Positions 60,213-64,000 of a DNA stretch of 64,000 nucleotides are shown here, in pieces. A program made the translations under genes and the position numbers. The stretch comes from Novosphingobium silvae (GTDB lineage Bacteria > Pseudomonadota > Alphaproteobacteria > Sphingomonadales > Sphingomonadaceae): the NCBI RefSeq assembly GCF_009856825.1, contig NZ_WVTD01000005.1, positions 1-64,000 on the forward strand, given 5' to 3'. The first letter of the stretch is position 1, and each line of letters starts with the position of its first letter. A model generated the notes under the pieces. The model was given only the letters and a program-made list of their open reading frames with translations. It was not told the DNA's origin and made no database searches.

Positions 60213-60487
60213 GCACGACCAGGAAACTGCGGCTTGGCCCTCTGCCTCGCCAAGAAGTCACGAAGCTGACCTTCGCATGTCCGGCCAGCCTGAAAATCGA
60301 TCTTGACCGTTATGCCGAGCTTTATGCGCTGACCTATGGCGAGGCGGTCGATGCGGCAACACTGATCCCGCACATGCTGGAGGCGTTCATGGCAGGGGAT
60401 CGGGGATTCAAGAAAGGCGAGCATGCCAAGGCGCCGCCTTCGCGGCCGGCTGCGGCTTCGCCAGGCGTGGATGCTGCGCCGCGCTGA
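60209..60487 (+). CDS. DUF2274 domain-containing protein
   Basis: A 92-aa protein: MSTTRKLRLGPLPRQEVTKL, TFACPASLKIDLDRYAELYA, then LIPHMLEAFMAGDRGFKK. DUF2274 characteristically follows trbI in conjugation operons; the fold suggests a ribbon-helix-helix. The gene is intact though its operon is gone. A terminator follows. Confidence 0.88.
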   Translation: MSTTRKLRLGPLPRQEVTKLTFACPASLKIDLDRYAELYALTYGEAVDAATLIPHMLEAFMAGDRGFKKGEHAKAPPSRPAAASPGVDAAPR

Positions 60488-60499
60488 CTCCCTGAAACG

Positions 60500-60527
60500 C
60501 AGAACCCGCCATCACTGGCGGGTTCTG
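60500..60527 (+). terminator. hairpin terminator after DUF2274
   Basis: Perfect 12-bp arms CAGAACCCGCCA (60500-60511) and TGGCGGGTTCTG (60516-60527), loop TCAC, followed by TTC. It probably ended the native trb operon. Confidence 0.75.
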
Positions 60528-60637
60528 TTCGGCCGGGTCGGTCAGGCGTCCGGCGCTTCGATCATCACCGGATAGCGCCGATCTTTGTTCGGAGAGTTCT
60601 TCTCTCGCAAGGATCGAATGCGATGCGTCCCCGGCGT

Positions 60638-60961
60638 TCAGAGCACGGCTTCAAGTCCCTTGCGTTCGATGATGTCGAGCAGTTTCTGCGATGGGCCGCT
60701 GGGGCGCTTGTCGCCCACTTCCCACTTGCGGACGGTGGACGCGCTGGTATTGAGCACCGAGGCAAGGACGGCCTGGCTCAGTTGCAGGCGCTCGCGCAGC
60801 GCCTTGATTTTGGCAGCGTCGTAATCCTGCACCGGCTTCAGGCACAGCAGGTCGTACTTCTGCATCTTGCGCTTGTCGATGAACCCCAGGCGATGCAGGT
60901 CACTGGCGCCTTCATGCACCGCTTCCATGATGCGGCTCTTGGGTTTGGCTTTGTCAGTCAT
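60638..60961 (-). CDS. HigA-like XRE antitoxin
   Basis: A 107-aa protein from ATG 60961 (MTDKAKPKSRIMEAVHEGAS). C-terminal HTH: KIKALRERLQLSQAVLASVL, NTSASTVRKWEVGDKRPSG. This order (toxin gene first, HTH antitoxin second, 8-bp overlap) is typical of HigBA-like pairs. Confidence 0.88.
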   Translation of the reverse strand: MTDKAKPKSRIMEAVHEGASDLHRLGFIDKRKMQKYDLLCLKPVQDYDAAKIKALRERLQLSQAVLASVLNTSASTVRKWEVGDKRPSGPSQKLLDIIERKGLEAVL

Positions 60962-61325
60962 CGGTGATCTCCAGCAAAGTGCCGTCGGCAGCGGCTTCAT
61001 CCAGTTGCGCAGCCGTGCGCTTCAACAAATCAGCGGCGTAGTCCTGCAAGGCTTGCAATTCATCGTCGTGGATGTTGTCCCGCTCGTTCTTCTCGAAGCC
61101 GAATACAAAGAACCAGCGGTTGCCCTTGTTGGTGGCGACCAACGTCCTCGCTCCGCCGCGCTTGCCGCGCCCGGCCAGTCCGATGCGCTTTTTCATCACG
61201 CCGCCGCCGAGGTCGGCGTCGATCAGCCCGGCAGCCATCTCCAGGACAGCCTTGCGCAGAGCGGAATCGCTCAGCTCCGTCTTGCGCATCCACCGCTGGA
61301 AGTGGCGGGTTTTGAAGATTCGCAT
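60954..61325 (-). CDS. RelE/HigB-like toxin
   Basis: A 123-aa protein from ATG 61325 (MRIFKTRHFQRWMRKTELSD). RKAVLEMAAGLIDADLGGGV, KKRIGLAGRGKRGGARTLVA, RWFFVFGFEKNERDNI match COG4737-type RelE toxins, which inhibit translation by mRNA cleavage. Upstream in-frame start at 61355 is less likely. Confidence 0.88.
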   Translation of the reverse strand: MRIFKTRHFQRWMRKTELSDSALRKAVLEMAAGLIDADLGGGVMKKRIGLAGRGKRGGARTLVATNKGNRWFFVFGFEKNERDNIHDDELQALQDYAADLLKRTAAQLDEAAADGTLLEITDD

Positions 61326-61657
61326 CGTTGTTCTCACTATACCACTCAGTGGCATGATGTGTCCATGGGAGGATAGGCGCAGCCAGATCGAAGACCATGT
61401 GGTGTCGAGTGATCGGCCAGATCCAGATTCACACCGTCCCGCCGCATCCCGATCCGGTTATCCGCGAGATCAGTAAGGCCGGTCAGGTTGGCTCGCCATG
61501 GCTGGCCCAGGCCGGCCAAGTGCATTCGATAGAAAGGTGTCGGTTCAAGCGGCATCGCGGGCGTCCATCCGCAAATGATGGAAGGATGCCGCATGCTGGC
61601 GACGCCGGAAACTTGCCAGGGCGCGTTCCAGCGTAGTGCGCGCCGATTGCCGGCTGC
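61326..61657. other. noncoding gap before the twin palindromes
   Basis: Apart from an AT-rich patch (61320-61360) that may carry the promoter of the toxin-antitoxin pair, I see no supported gene. Minus-strand frames of 66-129 aa here lack recognisable features. Confidence 0.35.
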
Positions 61658-61738
61658 GCGAATTGTCGTATCGCTGATACGACAATTCGGTGCTGGGTCT
61701 GCGGACGGGGAATTGTCGCGCCACTGTCGCGACAATTC
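61658..61738. repeat. twin palindromes with a shared GAATTGTCG core
   Basis: First: GAATTGTCGTATC (61658-61670), loop GCT, GATACGACAATTC (61674-61686). Second: GGGAATTGTCGCG (61706-61718), 7-nt loop, CGCGACAATTCCC (61726-61738). Both have perfect 13-bp arms and centres 50 bp apart. They sit just beyond a tyrosine-recombinase fragment and may be binding sites of a recombinase or of a partition/transposon protein. Confidence 0.8.
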
Positions 61739-61757
61739 CCGGCAAACTGATGCGGCA

Positions 61758-62070
61758 TCACGTGGCTTCCAGCCCGCGCAGCAGTTCGGGCGAACGCTTC
61801 AACAGCTTGAACAGCTCGGCCAGCGCCTGCGGCACTTCTGCCGCTTCCTCGGCCTTGGCCGGCGTGGCCTGCTGGCCGCTGGCGATCAGCTTGCGCAGCT
61901 TCGCCACTACGTCGCTGGCTTCACGTTCTTCCTGATCCTGGGTGTGGACGTAGCCCATGAACGTCGCCACGGTCTTCTGCGCCGTGAGCGCCATGCCTAC
62001 CTTGATCGGCACGCCGGAATTGGCAATATCGGTGGCCGAACGGTGGCGGATGCCGTGGGTGCCAACGTGG
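61758..62070 (-). pseudogene. C-terminal fragment of a tyrosine recombinase
   Basis: Reads VGTHGIRHRSATDIANSGVP, IKVGMALTAQKTVATFMGYV, HTQDQEEREASDVVAKLRKL. HGIRHR and YVHTQ are the HxxR and nucleophile regions of a tyrosine recombinase, but the usual spacing and the N-terminal catalytic Arg are missing; the gene is cut near 62090. Confidence 0.7.
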
Positions 62071-62317
62071 GCCGGGCCGGTGCCACATTGGGCCCCCATT
62101 CTAGGGAGCAGGGGCGTAGACGCACGGGGTGCTGTGGCGCACTGTTGGAAGCCTTGGCGGGCGCTAGCAAAGTACGCCAACACATGCTGGAGTGTGCCGC
62201 GGTTTCCGAGGCATTTTCTTGGGGCAAATTTGGGGCAATTTGCCCGCCAAAACATGCCAATCCACGCCAATTTCGCGCTCTGTCGTAGGTGGGCGTATTT
62301 TATGTAAGATGTTGATT
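62071..62317. other. junction DNA between recombinase fragments
   Basis: GC-poor part at about 62275-62340 (TTTTAATATTTTTTGTTG region) differs from surroundings. No supported gene. Probably a boundary of successive insertions. Confidence 0.35.
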
Positions 62318-63094
62318 TTAATATTTTTTGTTGATAATAGTGGGTGCCAATGGAGCACTTTGCTTGCACAATCGGGGAATGGTAGCATAGCTCGGCCTAC
62401 GCCACACGACATCGCCGTTGTTGCGCTTTGCGGGCAGATCCAGCCCATGCTCGATGAACCAGAGCAGTGCCTGCCGTGCGCTGCCAAGTTCGGCCACCTT
62501 GTCGAAGACAAGGGTAATGGCTTCCTGGATGCGGCGGTCGGGATCCTTCTCGATCCGGTCGCCAGCCTTCACGAAGCCAACCGGGGCGGCAACGATCAGT
62601 TCGTCGCGCCGGGCCTTCTCGTAGCGGGCCGAGAGCGAGCGCTGGCGCAGGAGATCCAGCTCATACTCGTTGAGGCTGCCCTTCAGGCCGAGCAGCAGCC
62701 GGTCATTGCCCTGGCGCGGGGCGTACACGGTCTCCTGGTCGATCAGAACCGTATCGACGACCCGGCACATCTCGATAAGCTGCTGCCAGTCGCGGCTGTT
62801 GCGCGCGAAGCGTGAGACTTCTCGCGCCGCGACCGCGCCGACCTTGCCGAGACAGACCTCGGCAACCATCCGATCGAAACCGGCGCGCGTCACGCCGCCT
62901 GCCGCGGATCGACCAAGATCGTCATCGACCGTCTCGATTTGCGACCAGCCCAGCGCTGTGAGACGGTCACGCATGGCGTATTGCAGGGCACTGCTCTCTC
63001 GGTTGTGGAGGACCTGATGCGCCGAGGACTGCCGCACATACAGGATCGCCTTGCGGTCGAGATGCTGTGGCCCAATCTTCTCACAGATCATCAC
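62318..63094 (-). pseudogene. large serine recombinase, C-terminally truncated
   Basis: A 258-codon frame from ATG 63094. The N-terminal resolvase domain is intact: [20 protein letters not shown] (catalytic Ser), [39 protein letters not shown]. It breaks after DVVWRRPSY, where family members continue into the Recombinase domain. The last about 20 codons are junction sequence. Likely inactive. Confidence 0.85.
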
Positions 63095-63275
63095 GCACCT
63101 CCCGCTGTTCCATGACGGGATCGTTGACGTGGTCGAGCAGCAGGCGCACGATCAGCGACGTCAATGTCTGGCGCGTCTGCGCTGGCAGCGTGTCCCATCT
63201 TGGTGTCGGGGTTATCGCGGAATTGCGGGGACAGGAAAACAGATCGAGCTGCAACACCTTGGACTTGTAAGCCAT
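63081..63275 (-). CDS. small protein preceding the serine recombinase, 64 aa
   Basis: Reads [40 protein letters not shown], then [15 protein letters not shown] know near-identical genes just upstream of this recombinase type in transposons. Overlaps the recombinase start by 14 bp. Function unknown, perhaps an accessory or control factor. Confidence 0.75.
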   Translation of the reverse strand: MAYKSKVLQLDLFSCPRNSAITPTPRWDTLPAQTRQTLTSLIVRLLLDHVNDPVMEQREVRDDL

Positions 63276-63605
63276 TGAGACCTCCCGAATGTGAGTCGTG
63301 AGGGCTCGATGCTGCGCTCAAAACCGATAATGCCGAAACCGGCTTTGCCGTTCGCAAAAGCTTGGCCAGTGCGCTCAGCGCGCCGACGTCAACCTGGGGC
63401 GACGCGCCTATGCGCGTCAGGGCGCAAGCGGCGTGGTCGAACATCCATGCAGGAATCTCGAGCCACCGGTCCGACGTCGCTCCCGTCTTGCTGCAGCGAA
63501 GTCTATCCTGACCCGCCCGCACGACCTTCTCATGAACGTGAACACGACACCCTGACCAGGGATGCCAGCGATAAAGAACTTCTCGAACTTCGGTCCCGTG
63601 GGCGT
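63276..63605 (-). pseudogene. DUF5372-like gene, N-terminally truncated
   Basis: The minus frame reads EVREVLYRWHPWSGCRVHVH, EKVVRAGQDRLRCSKTGATS, then DRWLEIPAWMFDHAACALTR. This matches DUF5372, the first gene of the operon DUF5372 - small protein - serine recombinase. Its start is lost at about 63605 where IS3 sequence begins. The frame stays open past its likely end. Confidence 0.7.
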
Positions 63606-63758
63606 TGCGACGCCGCGTTGTACAACACCGTCCGTCCGCACAGCAGCCTGGGATACCGACCACCGGCACCAGAAACGGCTTCACCGCCATATCCGGCCTC
63701 CGGCTCCGCTTCGCTCCACCTCCATCCGGATATGGCGGCGGTGAGCGTAATCCACTAA
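63606..63758 (+). pseudogene. C-terminal fragment of an IS3-family transposase (OrfB)
   Basis: Reads ALYNTVRPHSSLGYRPPAPE and runs to a stop at 63756-63758. N-x-x-RPHSSLGYRPP-P is the signature end of IS3-family OrfB. The rest of the element is missing. Its tail coding sequence includes an inverted repeat around CCGGATATGGCGG (63681-63696 and 63726-63744). Confidence 0.85.
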
Positions 63759-64000
63759 CAAACCATACGGTCCACTCGGTGGGGGCAGACCAAGGCGGCG
63801 TCGAGAAGAACATCGCCGCGTGGTGCGGCAAGATCGAGCGGCTGGCGGCTTCCGCATTTGCTCTGCGGCGCGGCACCAGGCTCCAGGCCGTTCTCCCGAA
63901 CGATTGGTCCGACGACTTCCGCTGAAGTTGTGCAGAGCATTTTGCAAGACGATGCTGCAAAGTCTCCTGTGAAGGAAATCCTTCTCGTTCGCGCCGGGAT
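63759..64000. other. right edge, no recognised gene
   Basis: Frames of about 60-100 aa exist on both strands but none carries a known motif. TTGCA/TGCAA repeats occur near 63942-63960. The window ends in unassigned sequence. Confidence 0.35.

Noticed and set aside
1..64000. Ribosomal RNA genes or complete tRNA genes
   Set aside because: None recognised; only the 45-bp 3' tRNA-Lys fragment at 5497-5541 has tRNA features.

Overview
The window looks like part of an alphaproteobacterial genome, most likely a sphingomonad (Sphingobium/Novosphingobium-like). The grounds are high GC with strong GC3 codon bias, many protein families I know mainly from sphingomonad islands and plasmids (DUF736, DUF1419, DUF2274, DUF2285, DUF3560, DUF6283, the MobF/TraD pair) and a Ros/MucR regulator. 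This assignment is inference from gene content.

Layout. (1) 1-5.5 kb: an older segment with a Vsr-like nuclease-fold protein, a NYN-LOTUS protein, a dual-specificity-phosphatase/ADP-ribosylglycohydrolase fusion, an intact IS110-family transposase, and an S24-type repressor that has lost both catalytic residues. (2) 5.5-10.2 kb: a 45-bp 3' fragment of a tRNA-Lys(CTT) gene (a relic att site), a tyrosine integrase, a MarR-like protein with a Cys-rich tail, and several small regulators, two of them broken. (3) 10.3-17.1 kb: a Toprim primase-like gene followed by a complete PRTRC cassette (ParB, E, C, F, B, A, ThiF), which combines a ubiquitin-like protein, an E1-like enzyme, a JAMM peptidase and an E2-like protein. 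(4) 17.2-46.4 kb: a long run of mostly co-directional accessory genes. Many are preceded by a polypurine tract plus a hairpin. They include a 1718-aa methyltransferase-helicase, ParDE and RES-Xre toxin-antitoxin pairs, a TGT/DpdA-like gene broken by a CG-dinucleotide lesion, MucR, two paralogous SLOG-like proteins, a PPP-type phosphatase, two GHKL-ATPase paralogues, and DUF3560, DUF1419 and DUF6283 proteins. (5) 46.4-51 kb: a Phd/PIN toxin-antitoxin pair, small genes, a 251-bp nested palindrome, DUF736 and a DUF2493/SLOG protein. (6) 51-58.2 kb: a transfer module with a palindrome-rich candidate oriT, an RHH protein, a 59-aa coupled ORF, the TraD coupling protein, a MobF relaxase, a membrane-anchored Mrr-like nuclease and a lytic transglycosylase. 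(7) 58.2-64 kb: a decayed junction zone of truncated genes (AAA ATPase, PepSY, TonB receptor, DDE transposase, TrbI, tyrosine integrase, serine recombinase, IS3 orfB) with intact DUF2274 and a HigBA-like pair.

How it fits together. The region reads as an integrative/mobilizable element with its own segregation or conjugation-control cassette (PRTRC), DNA-processing and anti-restriction candidates, stabilising toxin-antitoxin pairs and DNA-mobilisation genes. The mating-pair (Trb) genes seem largely lost: only the C-terminal part of TrbI survives next to insertion-sequence debris. The least-described features are the PRTRC conjugation-like cassette and the recurrent polypurine-hairpin leaders. 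At least three genes are frameshifted at single sites, two of them explainable by loss of one CG from a CG repeat, so either very recent decay or assembly error should be considered.
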